From positions 194,212,098 through 194,276,097 of the forward strand of contig NC_081552.1 of the NCBI RefSeq assembly GCF_963082655.1: 64,000 bases of DNA, in the 5' to 3' direction. The notes under the pieces are model-generated. The model did no database searches, was not told the DNA's origin, and saw nothing but the letters and a program-made list of their open reading frames with translations. Source of the stretch: Stomoxys calcitrans (Eukaryota > Arthropoda > Insecta > Diptera > Muscidae). This document shows, one piece after another, positions 30,960 to 42,129 of the stretch. The position numbers and the translations under genes were made by a program. Positions within the stretch are counted from its first letter, which is position 1. Each line of letters begins with the position of its first letter.

Positions 30960-32955
30960 ACTCTTGAAATACATTATTTGAACCCGATATTTCGATGGGG
31001 ATTTTTGTGAAGGTCCCTAGGGTGGTGATTGGTGTGGACTTCCGAAAGTGGGTATGAATTTCGTGCTCTACTCCCAAATACCTCTCATTTGAGCCCCATA
31101 TTGCCATGATCGGTAAATATATATGTCCAATTTAGAGGGTTTTTCGGGTGTGAGGTGGTCTCCCCAGATACTTAGCCTTGGAAAAAATATAAGCATAGTG
31201 CTCTACTTTCAAATACCATTTGTTTAAACCCAATATTGTTATTGGTTTATGGGAAGTTTATGGGATGAAGCGTCCACCAAACACTTGGCCTCAAAATTGG
31301 TTATCCAATTCGATTTCTAATCTCAAATACTTTTCATTTGAGCCACATATTGCCATGATCGGTAAATTAGTACTCACTCTTTGGGGGCGTTTTGGGGAAG
31401 GGGCGGTACTCCAAATACATGGTCCCACATTTCGATGATGTCACATTCGTATTCTGCTCCCAAATACCTTTATTTGAGCCCCATATTGCGATGGTCACTA
31501 AAAAAATGCTGTTTGTGGGGTATTTCGGGAAAGGGGTAGACCCCCAGAAAATTGGTCCCGAAAATGGGTATCAATTCTTGCTCTACTCCCCAATATCTTT
31601 CATTTAAGCACATTAACATGCTAGGTAAATATGCCCGATTTAGGGGTGTTTTGGGAAGTGGGATGGTCTCCCAAACACTAAGCCTTAAAAAAAATATCAG
31701 CAACGTGCTCTATTTTTACATATCTATATATCATATATTTGAACCCCATATTTCCATTGGCCTCAAAATTCGGTATGAAATTAGTTTTCTAATCTCAAAT
31801 ACCATTCACTTAATCCCCTTATTGAAAAAGCCAGCAAATATGTCCGGTTTGGGGTATGGGCCCTAAAAACTATGAATATCGAGCTCCACTGTCTAGAAGA
31901 CCCAAATTGTCTTTGTGGGCAAATACGTCCTATTTGGGGGTTGTTATGATGGTGGGACGTCGCCTAGACAGTTGGTCCCGAATGTTGATATCAGATTCGT
32001 GGTCTTCTCCCAAATACCTTATATTTGAGTCCCATATTTCCATAATCGACAAACATGACCGATTTGGGGTTTTTTTTGGAGGATGGGCGGCCACTCAGTG
32101 ACTTGGCTTTGAAAATATATATCAGATTCGTGTTCTACTCTAAACTACCTCTTATTTGAGCCTCATACTGCAATGGTCAGCAAATACACGCTATTTGGAT
32201 GGTGTTATGGGGGTGGGGTGGCGCCATAGACACTTTTCCCAAACATTGATATCAAATTCGTGCTTTACTTCCAAAGACCTTTCATTAGAGCCCCATATTG
32301 CTATGGCCGTAAATTTGTCTTCTGTGGGAGATTTTCTCGGTTATCGGCGGTCCCTCAAGCACTTGGTCCCACATACCTTTTATTTAAGCCCCATATTGCC
32401 ATAGTCAGTAAATAAGTCCTGTTTGGGGGATGTTTTGGGAAAGGAGTAGACCCCCAGAAACTTTATCCCAAATGTGGATATCAGATTCGTTTTTTACTCG
32501 CAAAATTTTCATTTGAGTCCCACGTTGCCATGGTCGGTAAATATGTCCGATTTAGGAATGTTTTGGGGGTAGTTCCCCAAACACTTGGTCCGAAAATTGG
32601 ATATCCGATAAGCTTTCTAATCTTAAATACCTTTCCATTGAGTCCCTTATTGACGTGATTGGTCTAAAAATAGGTTTTGTAGGTTTTCGGGTGGGGCGGC
32701 CCCCATGGGTACCCCATCCGAAATTTGGATACTATATGAGACCACACAAAATTGTTCTTAATTCGTACCACCCATCTCCGAGATCTGGCGTTTCTGAAAA
32801 TTAGAATAAGGGGGAGGGTTCGCCCCCCCCTTCAGATATCAAAAAATTTAGTACCTTATTTTCACCACAGGATCACCATCTGTGAAAATTTCAAGAAAAT
32901 CGGTTCAGCCGTTTCTGAGTCTAAAAGTAACACACAAACAAACAAACAAACACAA
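30960..32955 (+). repeat. C-family tandem repeat array with tail
   Basis: The longest C array: about 14-15 units, period roughly 120-140 bp (CAAATACCTT words at about 31073, 31205, 31323, 31462). Unit core: CATTTGAGCCCCATATTGCC, ATGGTCGGTAAATATGTCC, a G/T-rich run (GTTTTGGGG), GGTCCCCCAAACACTTGGTC and TTGGATATCAGATTCG. The tail has CCATCTCCGAGATCTGGCGT (32771), the GGGGGAGGGTTCGCCCCCCC hairpin (32809), GAAAATCGGTTCAGCCGTTT (32896-32915) and AACAAACAAACAAACAC, ending at TTTTTATA where an MR-A tail begins. Confidence 0.88.
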
Positions 32956-32956
32956 A

Positions 32957-33986
32957 TTGATTTTTATACCCTCTACCATAGGATGGGGGGGTATACTAAT
33001 TTCGTCATTCTGTTTGTAACTACTCGAAATATTCGTCTGAGACCCCATAAAGTATATACAATATATTCTTGATCGTCGCGACATTTTATGTCGATCTAGC
33101 CATGTCCGTCCGTCCGTCTGTCTGTCGAAAGCACGCTAACTTCCGAAGGAGTAAAGCTAGCCGCTTGAAATTTTGCACAAATACTTTTTTTTAGAATAGG
33201 TTGGTTGGTCTTGTAAATGGGCCAAATCCATCCATGTTTTGATATAGCTGTCATATAAACCGATCTTGGGTCTTGACCTCTTGAGCCTCTAGAGTGCGCA
33301 ATTCTTATACGATTAGAATGAAATATTTGCACCACGTGTTTTGTTATGATATCCAACAACTGTGCCAAGTATGCTTTAAATCGGTCCATAACCTGGTATA
33401 GCTGTCATATAAACCGATCTTGGGTCTTGACTTCTTGAGCCTCTAGAGTGCGCAATTCTTATCCGATTGGAATGAAATTTTGCACGACGTGTTTTGTTAT
33501 GATATCCAACAACTGTGCAAAGTATGTATCAAATCGGTTCATAACCTGATATAGCTGTCATATAAACCGATCTGGGATCTTGACTTCCTGAGGCTCTAGA
33601 GGTCGCAATTATTATTTGATTTGCCTGAAATTTTGTACGACAGATCCTCTCATGACCATCAACATACGTGTTTCTTATGGTCTGAATCGGTCTATAGCCC
33701 CATACAGCTCCCATATAAATCGATCTCTCTATTTTACTTCTTGAGCCCCCAAAGGGCGCTACTCTTATTCGAATTGGCTGGCATTTTACACAGGTCTCCA
33801 ACATATAATTTAATTGTGGTCCAAACCGGACCATATCTTGATATCGCTCTAATAGCAGAGCAAATTGTTTCTTATATCCTGTTTTGCCTAAGAAGAGATG
33901 CCGGGAAAAGAACTCGACAAATGCGATCCATGGTGGAGGGTATATAAGATTCGGCCCGGCCGAACTTGGCACGCTTTTACTTGTTA
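32957..33986 (-). repeat. MR-A modular repeat element, complete, minus orientation
   Basis: About 1.03 kb with both ends: tail at the left (TTTTATACCCTCTACCATAG, CTAATTTCGTCATTCTGTTT, CCATGTCCGTCCGTCCGTCT) and head at the right (AGAAGAGATGCCGGGAAAAG, ATCCATGGTGGAGGGTATAT, GATTCGGCCCGGCCGAACTT, GGCACGCTTTTACTTGTT). Four modules lie between; the one next to the head is the CCCCCAAAGGGCGC variant. The copies at 48069 and 53808 keep the same head-proximal variant order. The 147-residue frame 33529-33972 is an artefact. Confidence 0.9.
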
Positions 33987-34190
33987 TATTTAAAGAAGAT
34001 AGAGTTACAGACCGGGTTTTCAGTAGATTTTTCAGACATTAGTCACGGTAGCTGGACTTCATAAGCCATGGAGTCATTATTTAATACTTAACAATACCTT
34101 TTAACATGAGAAATGTTTAATCGATTAATACATTCGTTTCACAACAGCAGTTGTATAAATCCTTGATGTATTGTCTTACTATAGAATCTA

Positions 34191-34427
34191 TTGGGTTGCC
34201 CAAAAAGTAATTGCGGATTTTTCATATAGTCGGCGTTGACAAATTTTTTCACAGCTTGTGACTCTGTAATTGCATTCTTTCTTCTGTCAGTTATCAGCTG
34301 TTACTTTTAGCTTGCTTTGGAAAAAAAGTGTAAAAAAAGTATATTTGATTAAAGTTCATTCTAAGTTTTATTAAAAATGCATTTACTTTCTTTTAAAAAA
34401 TCCGCAATTACTTTTTGGGCAAACCAA
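34191..34427 (+). mobile_element. Mariner-type MITE, complete copy
   Basis: 237 bp, flanked by TA. TTGGGTTGCCCAAAAAGTAA at the left, TTACTTTTTGGGCAAACCAA at the right (one substitution in the tip). Interior as in the other copies. Confidence 0.95.
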
Positions 34428-35344
34428 TATAAAAAATGTATATTTTTTTAAACTGGTGGTTGCTTTGACATCCATCTGCTACTACTATTATTGCATTGCC
34501 CATATGCAATGGAATATTATTGATTTTGTTACACATTTCACTTTATTTTGCATATAAAAATAAAATTCTATTCTCTTTTTTTGCTGCTGTTGGTAGCTAC
34601 CCATTATTGCCGTCCAACACGTAATTTCCATGTAAATATTTACTAACATTGGCCCCAAAAAACAAAATACGCCAAGATGTACAAACAAAATAGAAAAAGT
34701 CACCCTCTCGCAGTGTAGGGTTAAGGCAGGTTGGTATTAGCCTTTTCAGTCATGCAACGACAAAATGGCATAGCCTTTACTAGACACCTGACAACACGAG
34801 AAGGCTAAGAAAAATTCTGTTTACAATTTAGTATACATGGTGAGACAGAAATTAAATGGAAACTATTTTCACTTTTACGATTTTGTTTTTCCATTTTGTA
34901 AGAGTCGACGGCAACCAGACAAAATTTTACAATGGAATTTTCACGAATTCAGGTTAAATGCTGTTTGGGTGTAGGGTTTTTTTGTTTTGGGCACAAACCC
35001 GGTTTTTTTTTTTTTGTTTTTTTTCGACCAAAGAACGCCACAGAATTTAACAATGAATAACGCTGGCTAGCCTTAGCAATTAGTATCATATTTCTTTAGC
35101 ATAAGCACATGTAAAATTGCTGAAGAATTTAAGACTTTTTGACCTTTGGCCAAGAAGTGACAATGATGGCAAGAGAAATTTTATAGCATTTAACTGGCAT
35201 AGCCAAAAGTTTGTGTGTGAAAGACTAAACAAGTAACACAAACTGTTTAAATAATTAGATGAGAGCAACAGAAGAAAAGCTATAAACAGTTGGAAGAGGG
35301 TCAAGGTGGGCATTGAAGAGCGATGGCCCTTAAAACATACGTAA
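34428..35344. other. Stretch without a recognised gene
   Basis: AT-rich with T-tracts (35000-35025). The open frame 35086-35502 on the minus strand runs through an MR head and shows no domain. Nothing else recognised. Confidence 0.5.
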
Positions 35345-35710
35345 GTTTGAAGTTTGGCTGAGCCGAATCTTATATACCCCTCTACCATGGATCGCATTTG
35401 ACACTTCCTTTTTAAATATAAAGGTAATAGATCTACAGATACCGATGCAATGTACTTTTCTCTACTATTAGAAGTCATACAAAAATACAACGTTTCATCC
35501 AATCATTGTAATTGCGCCCCCTAGAGGCTAAAGAAGTCAAAACGGTCGATCGGTTTAAATGGGAGCTATAACCGGTTATAAACCTGTTTAGACCACGGCT
35601 GTTGGTCTTTTACGGCCAAAATTTCAGTCACATCGGTGGTAATTGCCCCTTCTAGAGGCTTGATAAGTCAAATGAGAAGACCGGTTTATATAGCAGCCAT
35701 ATCAGGTTAC
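35345..35710 (+). repeat. MR-A head and two modules, truncated
   Basis: Head GAGCCGAATCTTATATACCC at about 35360, then CTACCATGGATCGCATTTG, two divergent modules (GCGCCCCCTAGAGGC; CCCCTTCTAGAGGC) and a break at 35710 where the CAGCAAA repeat starts. Confidence 0.75.
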
Positions 35711-35711
35711 A

Positions 35712-35868
35712 CTCATAGCAAAAAGTTTGCTGAAAATAGCAAACGCTGTCTGCTGAATATTAGTAATTAATTTTGCTGCTATTCTAGCAGTATTTGTCCA
35801 CTTTCAGAGCAGCAGGCTTACTGCTGAAAACTCTGTTGTTTGCTGAAAATCACTGTTGCTTAATTATG
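35712..35868. repeat. CAGCAAA/TTTGCTG foldback repeat, copy 1
   Basis: Dense inverted words: AGCAAAAAGTTTGCTGAAAA, TAGCAAACGCTGTCTGCTGA, GAGCAGCAGGCTTACTGCTG, TTGTTTGCTGAAAATCAC. A related stretch lies at 38998-39130. Each occurs beside an MR element. Function unknown. Confidence 0.6.
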
Positions 35869-35883
35869 AAGGGGAGGTAAGAG

Positions 35884-37073
35884 GAAGCAAGTAAAAGCGT
35901 GCTAAGTTCGCCCGGGCCGAATCTTGGGAACCCACCACCATGGATTCTGCTTAAATATGGGAGCTATATCTGCTAATATACCGTTTCGGACCGTACTTAG
36001 CACAGTTATTGCAAATCATAAGAACAGAACACTGAGGCTTCCAGTGGCTCAAGAAGTCAAATCGGCAGATCGGTTTATATAGGAGCTATATATCAGGTTC
36101 TCGACCAATTCAGGCCGTACTTGGCACAGTTGTTGCAAGTCATAGCAGAACACTAAACGCAAAATTTCAGATGCAAATTGAGGCTTCCAGGAGCTCAAGA
36201 AGTCAAATCGGGACATCGGTTTATATGGGAGCTACATCCAAATCTGAACCGAGATGGTCAAAGTCATAGCTGAACGCTACACGCAAAATTTCAGATGCAA
36301 ATTAAGGCTTCCAAGGGCTCAAGAAGTCAAATCGGGTGATCGGTTTATATGGGAGCTATATCAGGTTCTTCACCCACTCAAACCATACTTCGCACAGTTG
36401 TTGGAAGTCATAAAACAATGTACAAAATTTCAGCCAAATCGGACAAAAATTGCGGCATCCAGGGGCTCAAGAAGTCAAATCGGGAAATCGGTTAATAAGG
36501 GAGCTACATCCAAATCTGAACCGATATGGCCCAAGTCATAGCTGAACACTACAAGCTAAATTTCAGCCAAATCGGATGCAATTTGAGGCTTCCAGGGGCT
36601 CAAGAAGTCAAATCGGGTGATCGGTTTATATGGGAGCTATATCAGGTTCTCGACTGATTCAGACCGTACTTGGCACAGTTGTTGCAAATCATAGCAGAAC
36701 ACAACACGCAAAATTTCAGATGCAAATTGAGGCTTCCAGGGACTCAAGAAGTCAAATCGGGAGATCGGTTTATATGGGAGCTCTATCAGGTACTTGATCG
36801 ATTCGAACCATACTTCGCACAGTAGATGGAAGTAATAACAGAAAACTATGTTTTCACCCAAATCGGACAAAAATTGCGGCATCCAGGGGCTCAAGAAGTC
36901 AAATCGGAAAGAGTCAAGACGGACAGACGGACATGGCTAGTTCGACTCAGAATATCGAAACGATCAAGAATCTATATACTTTATGTGGTCCTAGATCAAT
37001 ATTTCGAGGTTTTACAAACAGAATGACTATGGATATGGATAAGTGCACCCCCATCCTATGGTGGTGAGTATAG
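35884..37073 (+). repeat. MR-A'' modular repeat element, complete
   Basis: Head AAGTAAAAGCGTGCTAAGTT, CGCCCGGGCCGAATCTTGGG. Seven or so modules with a GAGGCTTCCAGGGGCTCAAG or TGCGGCATCCAGGGGCTC box and ATCGGTTTATATGGGAGCTA. The tail is reduced: CAGACGGACATGGCTAGTTC, ATATACTTTATGTGGTCCTA, ACAAACAGAATGACTATGGA, CCTATGGTGGTGAGTATA at about 37056-37073. It shares ends with MR-A but has a different module box. Confidence 0.88.
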
Positions 37074-37345
37074 AAATAAAATACATATGTAAATGTGTGT
37101 TTCAGTGGATGTTTAAAATCACCACTGAATGTATACTTTCCATAATCTTTTTTCTTTAAATGTTGATACAAAAGGTCATGTGGACATTAGTAAAGCAAAA
37201 AGAAAAAAATGCGAGCAAGGCTCAGCCACATTTCGAAATGCATACCAATGAATGGATCAGGTAGCTTCTTTACTGAAATATACCACAAATTAAAATCATC
37301 TCTTCCAACAGAATTTCTAAAAATTTCCCCAAAGTAATCAAAACA

Positions 37346-38989
37346 AGTAAACACGTGTTAAGTTCGGCCGTGCCGAACTTTGGATACCCATCACCAAGGA
37401 TATAAAAATCATCATTTTAATAATAACTCCACTACTATTAACCATAGTTATATCTAAATAGGGGCAATAAATCAGCTTTTTATGGGATTAAGACCCTAAT
37501 CTAGAAGATCGGTCTATACGACAGCTTTATCTATATAGTCGCATCTGATTCATATTTGTGTCGGATGTCGGGGGGCTTGAAACAACTCACTACTTAAAAT
37601 GTCAGCAAAATCCGGTAATAAATAAAGCTTTTATGGGCTTCAGACCCTTTATTGGTAGATCGGTCTATATGGCAGCCATATCTGAATATCGTCCGATCTT
37701 TACAAGATTTGGGTCAGATGGCGGAAGGCTTAAAACAACTCACGATTTCACATGCCAGCGAAATCGGATAAAAAAAAGCTTTTATGGACTTCAGACCCCC
37801 TATCTGGATATCAGTCTACATGGCAGCTATTTTTAATTATAGTCCGATCTGAACCATACTAAAGTCGGGGGGCTTTAAACAACTCACCGTTTCAAATCCC
37901 TGCTAAATCGGGTAGTAAATAAAGCTTCAGACCCTTTATCGGCAGATCGGTCTATATGGCAGCTATATCAAAATATAATCCGATCTGAATCATATTTAGG
38001 TCGGATATCGGGAGGCTTAAATCAACTCACTGTTTCAAATTTCAACGAAATCGGATAATAAATAAAGCCTTAATGGGCTTCAGATCCTTTATCGGCAGAT
38101 CGGTCTATATGTCAGCTATACCCAAATATAATTCGATCTGAACCATATTTGAGTCGGATGTCGGGAGGCTTAAAACAACTCACTGTTTCAAATTTCAACG
38201 AAATCGGATAATAAATAAAGCTTTTATGGTCTTCAGACCTTTTATCGGCAGATCGGTCTATATGGCAGCTATATCCAGATATAGTCCGATCTGAACCACA
38301 TTAAGGTCGAATATCGGGAGGCTTAAACCAACGCACTGTTTCAAATTTCAGCGAAATCGGATAATAAATAAAGCTTTTATGGGCTTCAGACGCTTTATAG
38401 GCAGATCGGTCTATATGGCAGCTATATATAGATATAGTCCGATCTGAACCACATTAAGGTCGAATAACGGGAGGCTTAAAACAACTCACCGTCTAAACCG
38501 ATTTCAGCCACACTGAGAACAATTGTTGGAAGTCATAACAAACCACCTCATGCTAAATTTCATCCAAATCGGATAGGAATTGCGCCCTCTAAAGGCTCAA
38601 GAAGAACCCAAGACCCCAAATCGGTTCATATGGCAGCTATATCAGGTTTAAACCATATTAAGCAGAGTTATTGGAAATCGGAACAAAACACCTCATGCCA
38701 AATTTCAGCCAAATCGGATCAAAATTGTACCCTCAAGATCCCAGATCGGTTTAGATGGCAGCTATATTAAAACATGGGCCGATATGGCCCATTTACAATC
38801 CCAACCGACCTGCAAAATTTCAAGCGACTAACTTTACTCCTTCGAAAGTTAGCGTGCTATCGACAGACAGATAGACGGACGGACATGGCTAGATCGACTT
38901 AAAATGTCATGACGAATATTTGGAGGGGTTACAAAGAGAATGACAAAATTAGTATACTCCCATTCTATGGTGGAAGGTATAAAGATAAC
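37346..38989 (+). repeat. Chimeric MR-B'/MR-A element
   Basis: The head is ACAAGTAAACACGTGTTAAG, TTCGGCCGTGCCGAACTTTG and TACCCATCACCAAGG. From 37480 to 38490 there are about seven modules of the B' type (AAATTTCAACGAAATCGGAT, AATAAAGCTTTTATGGGCTT, CTTTATCGGCAGATCGGTCT). At about 38495, in CACCGTCTAAACCGATTTCA, it switches to MR-A modules (GCGCCCTCTAAAGGCTCAAG). The MR-A tail follows and ends CTATGGTGGAAGGTATA at 38983. Two module types thus share one head and one tail. Confidence 0.88.
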
Positions 38990-38997
38990 ATAACATG

Positions 38998-39132
38998 ATT
39001 TTTTCAGCAGATTTTTGTTCTTAAAACAACAGATTTTGTCTGCTGATTTACTTGACCGAAATGTTTGCTGAAACAGCAGTAATGTCGGCTTTCCAAGTTC
39101 CAGCAGATAAAAAATGTCGTTTTAGCAATCAT
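38998..39132. repeat. CAGCAGA/TTTGCTG foldback repeat, copy 2
   Basis: TTTTTTCAGCAGATTTTTGT, GTCTGCTGATTTACTTGACC, TTTGCTGAAACAGCAGTAAT and CCAGCAGATAAAAAATGTCG resemble copy 1 at 35712. The MITE at 39134 follows directly. Confidence 0.55.
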
Positions 39133-39133
39133 A

Positions 39134-39370
39134 TTGGGTTGCCCAAAAAGTAATTGCGGATTTTTCATATAGTCGGCGTTGACAAATTTTTTCACAGCTT
39201 GTGACTCTGTAATTGCATTCTTTCTTCTGTCAGTTATCAGCTGTTACTTTTAGCTTGCTTTAGAAAAAAAGTGCAAAAAAAGAATATTTGATTAAAGTTC
39301 ATTCTAAGTTTTATTAAGAATCCATTTACTTTCTTTTAAAAAATCCGCAATTACTTTTTGGGCAACCCAA
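39134..39370 (+). mobile_element. Mariner-type MITE, complete copy
   Basis: 237 bp flanked by TA (39132-39133, 39371-39372), with perfect tips TTGGGTTGCCC and GGGCAACCCAA. The best-preserved ends in the window. Confidence 0.95.
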
Positions 39371-39372
39371 TA

Positions 39373-39915
39373 TTGAAAAGCAACTTTGGTTGAGTATATA
39401 AGCCGATTTAGACCATACTCCATACACAGTTAATGGAAATCTAAACAAAACACCCTGAACAAAATTTCAGCCAAATCGGATAAGAATTGTGCCCCCCTAC
39501 AGACTCAAGAAGTCGAGTCTATATCTGTCAGGCCATGGACCGATTTGGACCATTCTTAGCACAATTGTCACTCATGCAAAATTCCAGCCTATTTGAATAG
39601 GAATTGCGGCCTCTAGAGGATCAAGAAGTCAAGAGCCGAGAGCGTTTTCTTTCGCAGGTATATCAAAACATGGCCTATTTACGAACCCAACCGACTTTAC
39701 CTCATAGGAGTCATTGTGCAAAATTTTAAGCGACTAGATGTAGTCCAGCGAAAGTGAGCGCGCCTTTGAAAGACAGACAGACGGAGGGACATGGCTAAAT
39801 TGACTCAGAATGCCTTGAGAATCAAGAATATATATACTTTGTTGAGTCTCAGACCCACATTGCGATGTGTTGCAAGCGATTATTATTAAAATTATATACC
39901 CCCATCCTGCGGTGC
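39373..39915 (+). repeat. MR-A block with decayed tail
   Basis: Three diverged modules (TTGTGCCCCCCTACAGACTC; TTGCGGCCTCTAGAGGATCA), then AAGCGACTAGATGTAGTCCA, GACAGACAGACGGAGGGACA, ATATACTTTGTTGAGTCTCA and TATACCCCCATCCTGCGGTG. The final CTATGGTGGAGGG is destroyed. Confidence 0.8.
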
Positions 39916-41179
39916 ACAATGTTGCAAAATCGAAAAACCTTGGAAATTATTCTGGAACTTGAGAGAGAAGAGAATTCTGAGAGGAACTTAAGAGGATTGA
40001 GATTTCTACACGAAACATCACACAGTCAGTGTTCAATTGTTTCCCACTAAGTATGCAAAATTTGGGGATCCCAGTTGGTCCTGAGGCTGATCGATCCATG
40101 GGGCATGAAAATTGGTCAATTCGAGCATGTCAAATTTTGGACTGCCATGGGCTTCAATCGGTTTTTAAAAACCTTTTTTAAGCCCGTAAAACCTTGAAAT
40201 GTCTATAATTTCTCTTAAAGTTTCTGAGTGATTGGACTTACAGCAAAATCCAAAATTGCAAAGGTTACAAAATTCTACGAGAAGCAAGTTATGGATGGAT
40301 ACACTCCGACAGAGCATTTTCATCAAGTTTTGTACAAGAACATCTTTTGATGTAGTTCAGCAAAGATACAGTTCCGAACTGCATATCCCAATTCTTGAAT
40401 TCCGAATTTCTTGATGCCCTGGAAGTCAAAATATTTCCATTTTGACTTAAATATGGTAAACGAATAACACCTATACGAACAACCAAACAAAACAAATGCG
40501 AACAAAAAGATTTCAATGGTATTAAACGGCCCCCAAACTTATTAAATTTTTGCACCCTATTAGGGTAGAAGTTATTGTGAAATATTAAAAAGTTTATTTA
40601 TACAGCTGTCTAAATAAGACTTTCATAAATCGATGTTGGTGGGCAACAACCATTCGACGCCTATTTTCACTTGTTTAAATAAATTTTATTTTTAATTTTT
40701 GTTGTGAAAACATAACTAAATTTGAATTTCTTACTTTATGGCAAAACAAATTCCTTTTCGCATAACTCACACATAGTTCATATTGTCTATGCTACACAAC
40801 CCAATCAAGGCATGCAGCTGAACTGTTATCGCATGAGCACAACTATTTTTTTGTTTTTTTTTTTTGGGAAATAAAGATGTAATAAAACAACATCTATTAT
40901 TTGCAGGCTTCTGGCATAGTTGAATATATAAAAAATAATAAATTTGCAATCACTTGCTGTGACACATTGTTTTCGTAGAAATGTATGTCACACTTGTTGG
41001 GAGGTGCCTGCTGCGTATGGTCAGCGATATCGTATATAAGTGACTTGTCAATTAATAAAGCGTCACAGTGCCGCTTCAAAAAACTAGGCCAATTTGACCA
41101 AAATTGCAAGATGGCCGAATTGAAAAAGGGAAAATATGAAAAAAAAGTGAAATTTTTAATTTATCAAGTAAGAGCGTAA
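39916..41179. other. Stretch without a recognised gene
   Basis: No element or exon recognised. Short open frames (40232-40414, 40289-40555, 40985-41179) lack motifs. Unique-looking AT-rich DNA. Confidence 0.5.
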
Positions 41180-42128
41180 AATAAATGTTAAAGACTACAG
41201 TAGAAGGCATTGGGTAATATTTTAGTCCATTCGGAAAAGGTTTCCTCCTTGTAGGGGCTCAAGAAGCATAATCGCAAGATTGGCTTATATGGGAGCTGTA
41301 TCAGGCTACAGATCAATTCAGACCATATTCGAAATGTATGTTGAAGGTTATGGGAGAAAATTCCCAATCGGATAGGAATTGCGCCCCCTAGAGGCTCAAA
41401 AAGTTAAGATCCCAGATCGGTTTATATGGCACCTATACCAAGTTATGTACCGATTTGAACCTTATCTAGCACAGTTTTTGGAAGTCATAACAAAATACTT
41501 CATGCAAAATTTCAGCCAAATCGGATAAGAATTGCGCCCTCTAGAGGCGTAGGAAGTCAAGATCCCAGATCGGTTTATATGGCAGCTATATTAGCATATG
41601 TACCGATTTGAACCACGTTTAACACAGTTGTTGGAAGTCATAACAAAACACCTCATGTAAAATTTTAGCCAAATCGGATAAGAATTGCGCCCTCTAGAGA
41701 CTTACGAAGTCAAGACCCCAGATCGGTTTATATGGCAACTTCTGCAGGTCATGGACCGATATGAACCGTACTTAGCACTGTTGTTGGAAGTCATAACAAA
41801 ACACTTCATGCAAAATTTCAGCCAAATCGGATACGAATTGGGCCCTCTAGTGGCTCAAGAAGTCAGGATCCCAGATCGATTTATATGGCAGCTATATCAG
41901 GTTATGTATATGATTTGAACCATACCCAGCACAGATGTTGGAAGTCATAACAAAACACGTCTAGCAAAACTTCAGCCAAATCAGATAAGAATTTCGGCCT
42001 CTAGAGGCCTAAGAAGTCAAGATCCCTGATCGGTTTATATAGCAGCTATATCAGGTTATGTACCCATTTGAACCAAACTCAGCACAGATGTTGAAAATCG
42101 TAACAAAACACTTTAAGCAAAACTTCAG
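41180..42128 (+). repeat. MR-A array with regular 153-bp period
   Basis: Six modules. ATCGG of the stem lies at 41416, 41569, 41722, 41875 and 42029, steps of 153, 153, 153 and 154. Box TGCGCCCTCTAGAGGC; between modules AGTTGTTGGAAGTCATAACA. No head or tail. It breaks at 42128 into a C-family block. Confidence 0.92.
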
Positions 42129-42129
42129 C

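Noticed and set aside
33529..33972. 147-codon minus-strand frame
   Set aside because: Entirely within a complete MR-A element, from module to head; same reason as above.
35086..35502. 138-codon minus-strand frame
   Set aside because: Its first third lies in an MR head and the rest is low-complexity hydrophobic sequence with no recognisable motif.
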